A stretch of 64,000 bases of DNA, taken from NCBI RefSeq assembly GCF_000196495.1, contig NC_011312.1, forward strand, positions 2,356,001 through 2,420,000, written 5' to 3'. The stretch comes from Aliivibrio salmonicida LFI1238 (lineage in GTDB: Bacteria; Pseudomonadota; Gammaproteobacteria; Enterobacterales; Vibrionaceae). The first letter of the stretch is position 1. The number at the start of each line of letters is the position of its first letter. Position numbers and translations under genes: made by a program. The notes beneath the pieces are model-generated. The model saw only the letters and a list, made by a program, of their open reading frames with translations, was not told where the DNA came from and did no database searches. Below are positions 27,273 to 35,896 of this stretch, piece by piece.

Positions 27273-27491
27273 TTAACGAGCACGGAAGACGATACGGCCT
27301 TTAGATAAATCGTAAGGAGTCATTTCAACTGTTACTTTGTCACCAGTAAGAATACGGATGTAGTTTTTACGCATTTTACCTGAGATATGAGCAGTAACAA
27401 CGTGACCGTTTTCTAATTCTACGCGAAACATAGTGTTTGGTAGTGTATCCAGAACTGTGCCTTGCAGTTCAATTGCGTCTTCTTTTGCCAT
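27273..27491 (-). CDS. infA: Translation initiation factor IF-1
   Basis: 72 residues, standard length. Single S1/OB-fold that occupies the ribosomal A site during initiation. MAKEDAIELQGTV, GHVVTAHISGKMRKNYIRIL and LSKGRIVFR are diagnostic. AGAGGATTC precedes the ATG. It is downstream of bpt-aat on the same strand, 89 bases away, matching the E. coli infA-aat neighbourhood. Confidence 0.98.
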   Translation of the reverse strand: MAKEDAIELQGTVLDTLPNTMFRVELENGHVVTAHISGKMRKNYIRILTGDKVTVEMTPYDLSKGRIVFRAR

Positions 27492-27580
27492 TGAATCCTC
27501 TTTATATAGATAGCTTCGGCTGATTTTTAAGCGGCTAATAATGCCCTTAAAAATGATGTATGTAAAGTTTGTTGGGCATC

Positions 27581-28273
27581 TTACCCCTGCCAGACCATAT
27601 TTACTAGCTTTTGGTTCGGTTTATATCGATCTTTATATTTCATGGCAGGACAGTCGTCTATTTGGTAACCAGGGTAGACCCATTTCTTATTTAATTTCGT
27701 GCATAATTGCAATTGAATCAATACCGATACCGTGCCTAAAGACAAAGCATTGTCAGGGTCAAAGAAAGTGTACATCGCACTGAGTGAATCCGATAAAAGA
27801 TCAGTAACGGCAATAGAAACTAAGACTTCATTTTCATAAATATGAAGGAAGTGTCTAGGTAACCATTCTGCTTGAGCGAATTCAAAAAATTGTTCTTTAT
27901 TTGCAGGAAACATGCTCCCTGATTGATGACGAGCATTAATGTAGCGTTCATATAAAGAAAACCAATTTTCATCCATTTGAGATTTAATTTCCCATTCAAA
28001 ATGAGACGATTTATTTAAAATACGTTTTTGGCTTTTACTGGGTGAGAAATTTTCGGCATCAATACGAAGTGGTTGGCACGCATTGCAAGAATCACACATC
28101 GGTTTATAAATCGTGGAACCACTACGACGAAATCCCAAGCGTATTAATTCTTGATAACCTGACAATGAATGTAGTTCAGGTTCCATAATTACGCCTAATC
28201 GATCTTTTTGATCAGGTAAATAGCTGCATGTACCTTCAGGGGTTAGTCCTACTTGCAGTGAATATTGAGTCAT
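27581..28273 (-). CDS. bpt: Aspartate/glutamate leucyltransferase Bpt
   Basis: 230 residues. Transfers Leu from Leu-tRNA to N-terminal Asp or Glu, converting them into N-degrons for ClpS-ClpAP. N-terminal cysteine pattern CNACQ with SGYQELIRLGFRRSGSTIYKP; C-terminal acetyltransferase-like core with SMFPANKEQF, YTFFDPD and KWVYPGYQIDDCPAMKYK. Vibrio Bpt is the characterised example of this activity; E. coli lacks it. It begins 3 bases after aat, so the two are coexpressed. Confidence 0.94.
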   Translation of the reverse strand: MTQYSLQVGLTPEGTCSYLPDQKDRLGVIMEPELHSLSGYQELIRLGFRRSGSTIYKPMCDSCNACQPLRIDAENFSPSKSQKRILNKSSHFEWEIKSQMDENWFSLYERYINARHQSGSMFPANKEQFFEFAQAEWLPRHFLHIYENEVLVSIAVTDLLSDSLSAMYTFFDPDNALSLGTVSVLIQLQLCTKLNKKWVYPGYQIDDCPAMKYKDRYKPNQKLVNMVWQG

Positions 28274-28276
28274 AAT

Positions 28277-28987
28277 TTATCCATTGCTAAGTGATTGAGG
28301 TTGATAACAGTTTTCGAACACTGAGATAGCTGAAAATACCTGTAACCTTTCATTAAATATAGGTCGTTCCATTGGAATCGCGCCTAAACTTTCTAAGTGA
28401 GGATTCATCATTTGGCAGTCAATGAGTTTGCCTCCAAAAGCAACAAAGTGCTCACAAAATTTCCATAAGGCAATTTTTGATGCATTGGTTTTTATTGAGA
28501 ACATCGATTCACCACAAAATACTTGCCCAATTTGGAGACCATAAAGCCCTCCGACTAATTCATTATTAAACCAAACCTCGACAGAATGGCAATGCCCTAA
28601 CTTAGCTAGGTTTTGATAAGCCTCGATCATTTCTGGCATTATCCATGTTTCTTCTGCTGGCCGAGTTGATGCGCATAATGAAATAACATCAGACGTCGCA
28701 TGATTTATGGTGATGGAGTAACCTGACTTTTTAAAGAATTTCTTAAGGCTTTTTGATGGAGTGTAATTCTCTGGAATAAATACACCTCTTATACTTGGGC
28801 TCCACCATAGAATAGGATCGTCATTGCTATACCAAGGGAAAATCCCATGGGAGTAAGCGAGTAATAGGCGTTTGGGGGTTAAATCACCGCCCATAGCAAG
28901 TAAGCCATCAGGATCATGTAATGCGCTTTCTATGTCAGGAAATGAAGCGTCATGTTCTTGTTCAAGTTCGGGTAAATAGATAGTCAT
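28277..28987 (-). CDS. aat: Leucyl/phenylalanyl-tRNA-protein transferase Aat
   Basis: 236 residues from ATG 28987 (MTIYLPEL), chosen by family alignment; an ATG eight codons upstream (29011) is possible and neither has a clear ribosome-binding site. Adds Leu or Phe to proteins with N-terminal Arg, Lys or Met. Motifs: DGLLAMGGDL, GIFPWYS, DPILWWSPSIRGV, HSVEVWFNNELVGGLYG, FCGESMFS, LIDCQMMNPHLESLGA. Operon with bpt and near clpSA, forming a near-complete N-degron pathway in 5 kb. Confidence 0.94.
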   Translation of the reverse strand: MTIYLPELEQEHDASFPDIESALHDPDGLLAMGGDLTPKRLLLAYSHGIFPWYSNDDPILWWSPSIRGVFIPENYTPSKSLKKFFKKSGYSITINHATSDVISLCASTRPAEETWIMPEMIEAYQNLAKLGHCHSVEVWFNNELVGGLYGLQIGQVFCGESMFSIKTNASKIALWKFCEHFVAFGGKLIDCQMMNPHLESLGAIPMERPIFNERLQVFSAISVFENCYQPQSLSNG

Positions 28988-29185
28988 AGGCAAAAAGAAA
29001 TACGTATTCATTATTTTTAATTTAGAGAGACGACATTGCCTCTAGCGCAACGCGTTGGTTTTCGTTACTCTGCAAGTATGAAGAATAACAAAAAATAACA
29101 ATTAAAGCTGAAGCAGCTATGCAATATCTGAATCAAATAACAGGCATAGCATTATTTTTATTTGTATAGGAATTTTTACATAAAC

Positions 29186-30469
29186 ATGGAAAGCTTAACT
29201 CTTCAACCAATTTCAAAAATTGATGGCCAAATTAATTTACCTGGTTCAAAAAGTGTTTCTAACCGAGCACTATTACTTGCTGCACTAGCGTCAGGAAAAA
29301 CAACATTAACTAATTTATTAGACAGCGATGATATTCGACATATGCTTAATGCACTAAAAGCATTGGGTGTTGATTATAAACTTTCAGAAGATAAGACGGT
29401 TTGCGAAGTGAATGGTCTGGGTCAAGCCTTTAAATCTACAACAGAAGCTTTAGAATTATTTCTGGGTAATGCGGGAACCGCAATGCGTCCATTAGCGGCT
29501 GCGTTATGTTTAGGTGAAGGCGAGTTTATCCTTACTGGTGAACCTCGTATGAAAGAGCGACCAATTGGGCACCTTGTTACTGCATTGAAAGCGGCTGGTG
29601 CTGATGTCGAATATTTAGAAAATGAAAATTATCCACCGTTAAAAATTAAAGGAACGGGTTTAAAAGGCGGGAATGTTGATATAGATGGTTCAATATCAAG
29701 TCAATTTTTAACGGCTTTTTTAATGGCAGCACCACTATCATCACAAGAAACAACCATTAATATTGTTGGCGATTTAGTGTCCAAACCGTATATCGATATT
29801 ACGTTGGACATTATGGCTACTTTTGGTGTTGTAATTGAAAACAAAGAGTATAAAACGTTTGTTGTTCCTGCGAATCAATCTTACATCGCCCCAGGAGAAT
29901 TTCTTGTAGAAGGAGATGCATCATCTGCATCTTATTTCTTAGCGGCTGCCGCGATCAAAGGCGGAAGTGTTAAAGTTACGGGTATTGGTAAAAAAAGCAT
30001 CCAAGGCGATGTTCAGTTTGCTGATGCACTAGCAGCAATGGGTGCAGAGATTGAATGGGGTGATGACTATGTTATTGCTCATAAAGGTGAATTAAACGCC
30101 ATTGATATGGATTTTAACCATATTCCAGATGCTGCAATGACAATCGCAACGACAGCGTTGTTCGCAAAAGGCACTACATCAATTCGCAATGTGTATAATT
30201 GGCGTGTAAAAGAAACGGATAGATTAGCCGCAATGGCAACTGAACTCCGTAAAGTAGGTGCTGAAGTTGAAGAAGGTGAGGATTATATTACGATCACTCC
30301 ACCAGCGATGTTACGACATGCCACTATTGATACTTATGACGATCACCGTATGGCAATGTGCTTTTCTTTAGTTGCATTAAGTGATACGCCAGTGACGATT
30401 AATGATCCCGGTTGCACTTCTAAAACCTTCCCCGATTATTTTGATAAATTGAAAGAACTTAGCGTGTAA
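29186..30469 (+). CDS. aroA: EPSP synthase (3-phosphoshikimate 1-carboxyvinyltransferase)
   Basis: 427 residues from ATG 29186. Sixth step of the shikimate pathway. LPGSKSVSNRALLLAAL at the N-terminus, the class I motif LGNAGTAMRPL with the glycine and proline typical of glyphosate-sensitive enzymes, GEPRMKERPIGHLV, and KETDRLAAMATELRKVGA. Its usual partner serC is not upstream; aat is divergent instead. The sequence ATAGGAA is 13 bases from the start. Followed by a terminator, then cmk. Confidence 0.97.
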   Translation: MESLTLQPISKIDGQINLPGSKSVSNRALLLAALASGKTTLTNLLDSDDIRHMLNALKALGVDYKLSEDKTVCEVNGLGQAFKSTTEALELFLGNAGTAMRPLAAALCLGEGEFILTGEPRMKERPIGHLVTALKAAGADVEYLENENYPPLKIKGTGLKGGNVDIDGSISSQFLTAFLMAAPLSSQETTINIVGDLVSKPYIDITLDIMATFGVVIENKEYKTFVVPANQSYIAPGEFLVEGDASSASYFLAAAAIKGGSVKVTGIGKKSIQGDVQFADALAAMGAEIEWGDDYVIAHKGELNAIDMDFNHIPDAAMTIATTALFAKGTTSIRNVYNWRVKETDRLAAMATELRKVGAEVEEGEDYITITPPAMLRHATIDTYDDHRMAMCFSLVALSDTPVTINDPGCTSKTFPDYFDKLKELSV

Positions 30470-30505
30470 TTTATTGTATTTAAGTCATTGGTTTTAAGTG
30501 GATGT

Positions 30506-30536
30506 AAGCCCTGTGTAAAAAATGCAGGGCTTTTTT
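30506..30536 (+). terminator. aroA terminator
   Basis: AAGCCCTG and CAGGGCTT (8 bp) around an 11-base A-rich loop, then six Ts in all. Confidence 0.85.
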
Positions 30537-30624
30537 AGTTTTTAAGAAACTAGAGTATATAAATAATCTGACTTGGGTATAATGCGGCGGTAGAAACCAA
30601 TCATAATAATTAATGGAGAACTCC

Positions 30625-31299
30625 ATGACTATTCATTCACCAGTCGTCACTGTTGATGGTCCAAGTGGAGCAGGTAAAGGCACTCTGTGCATGTTACTTG
30701 CCGAAAAGCTAGGTTATAATTTATTAGATTCTGGTGCGATTTATCGCGTATTAGCACTGGCTGCAATTCACCATGGTGTTGATTTAGGTTCAGAAGAAGG
30801 ACTTGTTCCTCTTGCTGCTAATCTAGACGTTCAATTTAAAGCTGAAGGTGACTTGGTTAAAGTCATCTTAGAAGGCGAAGACGTCTCTTCGGAACTTCGT
30901 AAAGAAGAAACTGGTATGGCGGCATCAAAAGTAGCGGCTTTACCTCAAGTACGTGAAGCGTTATTACGTCGTCAAAGAGCCTTTGCTAGTGCCCCTGGAC
31001 TTGTCGCTGATGGTCGAGATATGGGCACTGTTGTATTTACAGGTGCAGAAGTTAAGATATTTTTAGATGCAAGTGCTGAAGAACGTGCGAATCGCCGTAT
31101 GAAGCAGTTGCAACAGAAGGGGTTAAATGTTAGATTTGACCGTCTTTTAAGCGAAATCCAAGAGCGTGATGATCGTGACCGCAATCGAGCTGTTGCACCA
31201 TTACGTCCGGCGGAAGACGCTTTGGTACTAGATTCAACGTCAATGAATATTGATGAAGTCGTTGCTCAGGCACTTACTTTTATTGAATCTAAGCTATAA
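30625..31299 (+). CDS. cmk: Cytidylate kinase
   Basis: 224 residues from ATG 30625, eight bases after GGAG. Phosphorylates CMP and dCMP. P-loop VDGPSGAGKGTL, the substrate segment LLDSGAIYR, VADGRDMGTVVF and the lid RDDRDRNRAVAPLRPA. It is followed by rpsA, the conserved cmk-rpsA-ihfB order. Confidence 0.97.
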   Translation: MTIHSPVVTVDGPSGAGKGTLCMLLAEKLGYNLLDSGAIYRVLALAAIHHGVDLGSEEGLVPLAANLDVQFKAEGDLVKVILEGEDVSSELRKEETGMAASKVAALPQVREALLRRQRAFASAPGLVADGRDMGTVVFTGAEVKIFLDASAEERANRRMKQLQQKGLNVRFDRLLSEIQERDDRDRNRAVAPLRPAEDALVLDSTSMNIDEVVAQALTFIESKL

Positions 31300-31309
31300 T
31301 TGAAACTTA

Positions 31310-31369
31310 GTTAGTTTCAAGGATGATAACTAACCTTACTATCAACCCCATGCGGTAGGATACCCATGG
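31310..31369 (+). promoter_or_regulatory. rpsA translation-initiation leader with GGA-loop hairpins
   Basis: GTTAGTT (31310-31316) pairs with AACTAAC (31328-31334), leaving AAGGAT in the loop. CCATG-C-GGTA (31348-31357) pairs with TACC-CATGG (31361-31369), leaving exactly GGA in the loop. There is no ordinary Shine-Dalgarno before the rpsA ATG. E. coli rpsA is initiated from a folded leader whose loops present GGA, and S1 represses it there; the same design appears here. An alternative hairpin TTGAAAC/GTTTCAA at 31300-31320 competes with the first. Confidence 0.65.
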
Positions 31370-31395
31370 ACGTTTAATAATTGAAGATCAAATTA

Positions 31396-33069
31396 ATGAC
31401 TGAATCTTTTGCTCAACTCTTTGAAGAGTTTTTATCTGAAACTGAATTCCAACAAGGCAGCATCGTTAAAGGTGTTGTTGTTGCTATCGAGAACGGTTTC
31501 GTTCTTGTTGACGCAGGCCTTAAATCTGAAGCAGCAATCCCAGCTGAACAATTCAAGAACGCTGCTGGCGAACTTGAAGTTGAAGTTGGTTCTGAAGTAG
31601 ACGTTGCTCTTGACGCTGTTGAAGATGGTTTCGGTGAAACTCAACTTTCTCGTGAGAAAGCGAAGCGTCACGAAGCTTGGATTCAACTTGAAAAAGCATA
31701 TGAAGATGCTGAAACAGTTATGGGTGTTATTAACGGTAAAGTTAAAGGCGGCTTCACAGTTGAACTTAACGGTATCCGTGCATTCCTACCTGGTTCTCTT
31801 GTTGATGTACGTCCAGTACGTGACACTCTGCACCTTGAAGGCAAAGAGCTAGAGTTCAAAGTAATCAAACTTGACCAAAAGCGTAACAACGTTGTTGTTT
31901 CACGTCGTGCTGTTATCGAATCTGAAAACAGTGTTGAACGTGACGAGTTACTTGCTTCTCTACAAGAAGGCATGGAAGTTAAAGGTATCGTTAAGAACCT
32001 TACTGACTACGGTGCATTCGTTGATCTAGGTGGCGTTGACGGTCTACTACACATCACAGATATGGCTTGGAAGCGTGTTAAGCACCCATCTGAGATCGTA
32101 AATGTTGGTGACGAGATCAATGTTAAAGTTCTTAAGTTCGATCGTGAGCGCACTCGTGTTTCTCTAGGTCTTAAGCAACTTGGCGAAGATCCATGGGTAG
32201 CTATCGCTAAGCGTTACCCAGAAGGTCACAAACTTTCTGGTCGTGTTACTAACCTAACTGATTACGGCTGCTTCGTTGAAATCGAAGAAGGCGTTGAAGG
32301 TCTAGTACACGTTTCTGAAATGGATTGGACTAACAAGAACATCCACCCTTCTAAAGTTGTCAATGTAGGCGACGAAGTTGAGGTTATGGTTCTTGAGATT
32401 GACGAAGAACGTCGTCGTATCTCTCTAGGTCTGAAACAATGTAAAGCTAACCCTTGGCAGACATTCGCTGAAGCGCAAGCTAAAGGCGACCATGTTAGTG
32501 GTAAGATTAAATCTATCACTGATTTCGGTATCTTCATCGGTCTTGACGGCGGCATCGACGGTCTAGTTCACCTTTCTGACATTTCTTGGAATGCTACAGG
32601 TGAAGACGCGGTACGTGAGTACAAGAAAGGCGACGAAATCTCTGCTGTTGTTCTAGCTGTTGATGCTGAGCGTGAGCGTATTTCTCTAGGTGTTAAACAA
32701 ATGGAAGAAGACCCATTTAACAACTACCTAGCAGACAACAAGAAAGGTACTCTAGTAAACGGTACTGTTTCAGCTGTTGACGCTAAAGGCGCTACAATTA
32801 CTCTTGCAGATAGCGTAGAAGGTTACATCCGTACTTCTGAGCTTTCTCGTGACCGTATTGAAGATGCATCTCTAATCCTAAGCGTTGGCGATAGCGTTGA
32901 AGCGAAGTTCACTGGTGTAGACCGTAAGAACCGCGTAGTTAACCTATCTATCAAAGCTAAAGATGAAGCTGATGAGCAAGAAGCAATGGCGACACTGAAT
33001 ACTAAACCAGAAGATGGTGGTTTCGGTAGCGCAATGGCTGACGCTTTCAAAGCAGCTAAAGGCGAATAA
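31396..33069 (+). CDS. rpsA: Ribosomal protein S1
   Basis: 557 residues from ATG 31396 (MTESFAQLFEEF), same length as E. coli S1. Six S1 domains: two N-terminal ribosome-binding ones, then four RNA-binding repeats recognisable by recurring TDYGAFVDLGGVDGLLHITD, TDYGCFVEIEEGVEGLVHVS and TDFGIFIGLDGGIDGLVHLS. Codon use is markedly more biased (CTT, GGT, GAC-rich) than in flanking genes, as expected for a very highly expressed gene. Likely autogenously controlled through its leader. Confidence 0.98.
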   Translation: MTESFAQLFEEFLSETEFQQGSIVKGVVVAIENGFVLVDAGLKSEAAIPAEQFKNAAGELEVEVGSEVDVALDAVEDGFGETQLSREKAKRHEAWIQLEKAYEDAETVMGVINGKVKGGFTVELNGIRAFLPGSLVDVRPVRDTLHLEGKELEFKVIKLDQKRNNVVVSRRAVIESENSVERDELLASLQEGMEVKGIVKNLTDYGAFVDLGGVDGLLHITDMAWKRVKHPSEIVNVGDEINVKVLKFDRERTRVSLGLKQLGEDPWVAIAKRYPEGHKLSGRVTNLTDYGCFVEIEEGVEGLVHVSEMDWTNKNIHPSKVVNVGDEVEVMVLEIDEERRRISLGLKQCKANPWQTFAEAQAKGDHVSGKIKSITDFGIFIGLDGGIDGLVHLSDISWNATGEDAVREYKKGDEISAVVLAVDAERERISLGVKQMEEDPFNNYLADNKKGTLVNGTVSAVDAKGATITLADSVEGYIRTSELSRDRIEDASLILSVGDSVEAKFTGVDRKNRVVNLSIKAKDEADEQEAMATLNTKPEDGGFGSAMADAFKAAKGE

Positions 33070-33078
33070 GTAAATTAG

Positions 33079-33105
33079 AAGGGAGCACTATGCTCCCTTT
33101 TCTTT
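33079..33105 (+). terminator. rpsA terminator
   Basis: AAGGGAGCA-CTA-TGCTCCCTT perfect 9-bp stem, then TTCTTT. Confidence 0.8.
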
Positions 33106-33128
33106 CGATAACGTAGGAGAGGTCATTT

Positions 33129-33410
33129 ATGACAAAATCTGAATTGATTGAACAACTGTGTAGTAAAAAGCCTCAACTTTCTGCTAAGCAGGTTGAAGAT
33201 ACAGTCAAGGAAGTCCTTGAACAGATGGCAACAACGCTAGAGGGCGGTGATCGTATAGAGATTCGTGGTTTTGGTAGTTTTTCTCTACACTATCGGGAGC
33301 CTCGTTTAGGTCGTAATCCAAAAACTGGCGACAAAGTGGAATTAGACGGTAAGTTTGTTCCTCATTTTAAACCAGGTAAAGAACTGCGTGAACGTGTGAA
33401 TTTCAGCTGA
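33129..33410 (+). CDS. ihfB: Integration host factor subunit beta
   Basis: 93 residues. DNA-bending HU-family subunit that pairs with IhfA. MTKSELIEQLCSKKPQLSAKQVEDTVKEVL start, beta-arm RNPKTGDKVELDGKFVPHFKPGKELRERVN with the intercalating proline. It follows rpsA as in E. coli. GTAGGAGAGG precedes the ATG. Confidence 0.98.
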   Translation: MTKSELIEQLCSKKPQLSAKQVEDTVKEVLEQMATTLEGGDRIEIRGFGSFSLHYREPRLGRNPKTGDKVELDGKFVPHFKPGKELRERVNFS

Positions 33411-33425
33411 TGCAAATTGGTATAT

Positions 33426-33459
33426 AAAAACGGCATACTTTTAAGTATGCCGTTTTTTT
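33426..33459 (+). terminator. ihfB terminator
   Basis: AAAAACGGCATACTT and AAGTATGCCGTTTTT: 15-bp complementary arms around two bases, so the real hairpin closes on a slightly larger loop. Seven Ts follow. Confidence 0.92.
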
Positions 33460-33598
33460 ATGTTCATTTTCAATGCATTTAGGTGTATCTTAGAATAGTA
33501 ATAAAAGATGTCGTTAGGTGTCTATAAATAAGTAAACCTAATAATTACTCGCTTATTTATAGAGACTAGTCGTATGAAATCAACTGGAGGGAATACCA

Positions 33599-33883
33599 GT
33601 GAAAATTATAGTTACTATCGCATTAATTGCTCTTTTTTTAATATCTCTTGCACTCGGTGCTCAAAACCAAGTTGTTGTACATTTTAATTACTTATTAGCC
33701 CAAGATGATTTTCAGTTATCTACTTTACTTGGGATATTTTTTGCTACTGGCTTTGGTTTAGGTTGGCTTATTTGTGGCAGTATGTATTTAAAGGCAAGCG
33801 TTACTCAACGCCGATTACGTAAACGTCTCGAAAAACAAAACGCAGAATTGAATAAGCTGCGTCTTGAGTCAACAAAAGGATAG
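33599..33883 (+). CDS. lapA: LapA (YciS), lipopolysaccharide assembly protein A
   Basis: 94 residues from a GTG start, with GGAGG eight bases before it. DUF1049 membrane protein: two hydrophobic helices (~3-22 and ~40-65) with GAQNQ between, then a basic coiled tail (TQRRLRKRLEKQNAELNKLRLE). Works with LapB, regulating LpxC turnover and LPS synthesis. The gene ends 7 bases before lapB. Confidence 0.93.
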   Translation: MKIIVTIALIALFLISLALGAQNQVVVHFNYLLAQDDFQLSTLLGIFFATGFGLGWLICGSMYLKASVTQRRLRKRLEKQNAELNKLRLESTKG

Positions 33884-33890
33884 TTACTGA

Positions 33891-35060
33891 ATGTTAGAGC
33901 TGCTATTCCTACTATTACCTATTGCTGCCGGCTATGGTTGGTATATGGGTAATCGGAATGCTGGACAACAACGTCAAAGAGAAACGAATCACCTGTCTCG
34001 TCAATACGTGACGGGTTTGAATTTATTGTTGTCTGATCAATCAGATAAAGCCGTCGATCACTTTATTGAATTACTTCAAGTTGACAGTGATACCATTGAT
34101 ACCCATCTTGCTCTAGGCAATCTTTTTAGAAGCAAAGGTGAGGTTGATCGCGCTATTAAAATCCACCAAAATCTCATCGCTCGTCCTAATCTTACTCTTG
34201 AACAACGAAATATTGCTCTCCAACAATTAGCCAAAGATTATATGGTTGCAGGTATTCTTGATCGTGCTGAAAAAATATTTGAGCAATTGGTCGACGAACC
34301 AGAGCATAAAGAAGCCGCATTATTGCAACTTGTATCTATCCATCAGCAAACCCGTGAATGGGAACAAGCCATTAAATTTGCAAATAGTTTGGTTAGGATG
34401 GGAAAGAAAAAAATCAAGCCAGACATTGCCCATTATTATTGTGAATTAGCAACATTAGACTTAGCTGAAGAGAATATTAATGCAGCGAAGCAACATTTAA
34501 AGAAAGCACTGTCGACGGATAATTTATGCGTTAGAGCATCAATAATGATGGCTAAGCTTTTAATGAAAGAAAACAATCATAAAGCTGCCGTTAGCCAATT
34601 AGAATCAGTATTAGATCAAGATATTGATTTTGTCAGTGAGGCATTACCTTTACTTGCTGAATGTTATGAAACGTTAGATAGAGAAGGTGTATTACTGCAC
34701 TTCTTAAAAGAGGCTATTTCGAAAGGTTCAGGCGCAAGTGCTGAATTAATGTTGTCGAATCTGATTGCAAAGCATGAAGGTACCGCTGTAGCTCAAGGCT
34801 ACATGACGAAACAGTTATTAAAAAACCCAACAATGAAAGGCTTTTATCGTTTAATGGGCTATCACGTAGATGAAGCTGAAAACGGTCGAGCAAAAGCGAG
34901 CTTATCAAGCTTGCAAAACCTAGTTGGTGAACAATTAAAAATGAAGCCAAATTATCGATGCAGTAAATGTGGATTTTCTGCACATCGTTTATTTTGGCAA
35001 TGTCCTTCCTGTAAAGGGTGGGGGGTTATTAAGCCAATTAGAGGCTTAGACGGTGAATAA
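33891..35060 (+). CDS. lapB: LapB (YciM), lipopolysaccharide assembly protein B
   Basis: 389 residues. N-terminal membrane anchor (LELLFLLLPIAAGYGWYMGNRN), then TPR repeats from ~45 to ~340, and a C-terminal rubredoxin-like metal knuckle (~357-380) with CSKC and CPSC. In E. coli it directs FtsH to degrade LpxC and coordinates LPS with phospholipid synthesis. The lapA-lapB-pyrF order equals yciS-yciM-pyrF of E. coli. Confidence 0.96.
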   Translation: MLELLFLLLPIAAGYGWYMGNRNAGQQRQRETNHLSRQYVTGLNLLLSDQSDKAVDHFIELLQVDSDTIDTHLALGNLFRSKGEVDRAIKIHQNLIARPNLTLEQRNIALQQLAKDYMVAGILDRAEKIFEQLVDEPEHKEAALLQLVSIHQQTREWEQAIKFANSLVRMGKKKIKPDIAHYYCELATLDLAEENINAAKQHLKKALSTDNLCVRASIMMAKLLMKENNHKAAVSQLESVLDQDIDFVSEALPLLAECYETLDREGVLLHFLKEAISKGSGASAELMLSNLIAKHEGTAVAQGYMTKQLLKNPTMKGFYRLMGYHVDEAENGRAKASLSSLQNLVGEQLKMKPNYRCSKCGFSAHRLFWQCPSCKGWGVIKPIRGLDGE

Positions 35061-35063
35061 TTA

Positions 35064-35089
35064 AGAGGCGCATGAGTGCCTCTTTTTTT
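35064..35089 (+). terminator. Terminator between lapB and pyrF
   Basis: AGAGGCGC-ATGA-GTGCCTCT (one G-U), then seven Ts, immediately after the lapB stop. pyrF therefore probably has its own promoter or relies on readthrough. Confidence 0.78.
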
Positions 35090-35115
35090 GAATAAAATAA
35101 AAATAAGGATAGAAA

Positions 35116-35820
35116 ATGAAAGACCAAAAGGTAATTGTGGCATTGGATTATGACCGTCAAGCTGACGCATTGGCGTTCGTGGATAAAATTGATCCTAGCT
35201 CGTGCCGATTAAAAGTGGGTAAAGAGATGTTTACTCTTTTTGGCCCTGAGTTTGTAAAAGAACTTCATAAGCGTGGTTTTTCTGTTTTTCTAGATTTAAA
35301 ATTTCATGATATTCCTAATACGTGTTCAAAAGCAGTTCGTGCAGCTGCTGAAATGGGGGTTTGGATGGTAAATGTTCATGCGAGTGGTGGTGAGCGGATG
35401 ATGACAGCTTCGCGTGAGATTTTAGAACCGTATGGCAAAGATCGCCCATTATTAATTGGTGTGACTGTTTTAACGAGCATGGAACAGCAAGATTTAGCGG
35501 GTATTGGTTTAGATATCGCACCACAAGAGCAAGTTAAACGTCTTGCTGCATTAACAAAAAACAGTGGTTTGGACGGAGTAGTTTGCTCAGCTCAAGAAGC
35601 ATCAATGCTAAAAGCTGACCTAGGTAAATACTTTAAGTTAGTAACACCTGGTATCCGTCCTGTGGGTTCAGACGTTGGTGATCAAAAACGTATCATGACT
35701 CCAGTTGATGCGATTATTTCAGGATCTGATTACTTGGTAATTGGGCGCCCAATTACTCAAGCTGAAAACCCATCACAAGTATTAAATGACATTAATTTGT
35801 CGTTGGCTCCCGTCTTATAA
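35116..35820 (+). CDS. pyrF: Orotidine 5'-phosphate decarboxylase
   Basis: 234 residues. Last step to UMP. Catalytic DLKFHDIPNT (Lys and two Asp), VIVALDYD at the N-terminus, VTPGIRP and ISGSDYLVIGRPIT phosphate-binding end. AAGGATAG precedes the ATG. Confidence 0.97.
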   Translation: MKDQKVIVALDYDRQADALAFVDKIDPSSCRLKVGKEMFTLFGPEFVKELHKRGFSVFLDLKFHDIPNTCSKAVRAAAEMGVWMVNVHASGGERMMTASREILEPYGKDRPLLIGVTVLTSMEQQDLAGIGLDIAPQEQVKRLAALTKNSGLDGVVCSAQEASMLKADLGKYFKLVTPGIRPVGSDVGDQKRIMTPVDAIISGSDYLVIGRPITQAENPSQVLNDINLSLAPVL

Positions 35821-35836
35821 ATTGTTATGCAGATAA

Positions 35837-35866
35837 AAAAATAGAGACCTTATGGTCTCTATTTTT
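35837..35866. terminator. Bidirectional pyrF/metG terminator
   Basis: ATAGAGACC-TTAT-GGTCTCTAT, perfect 9-bp stem with flanking A- and T-runs, between convergent genes. Confidence 0.92.
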
Positions 35867-35896
35867 GTTTGTAAGCTCTCTATTAAAAGAGAAGAG

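Noticed and set aside
31432..33050. Several 75-97 codon frames opposite or out of frame within rpsA
   Set aside because: They arise from the strongly biased codons of rpsA; no start signals or recognisable products.
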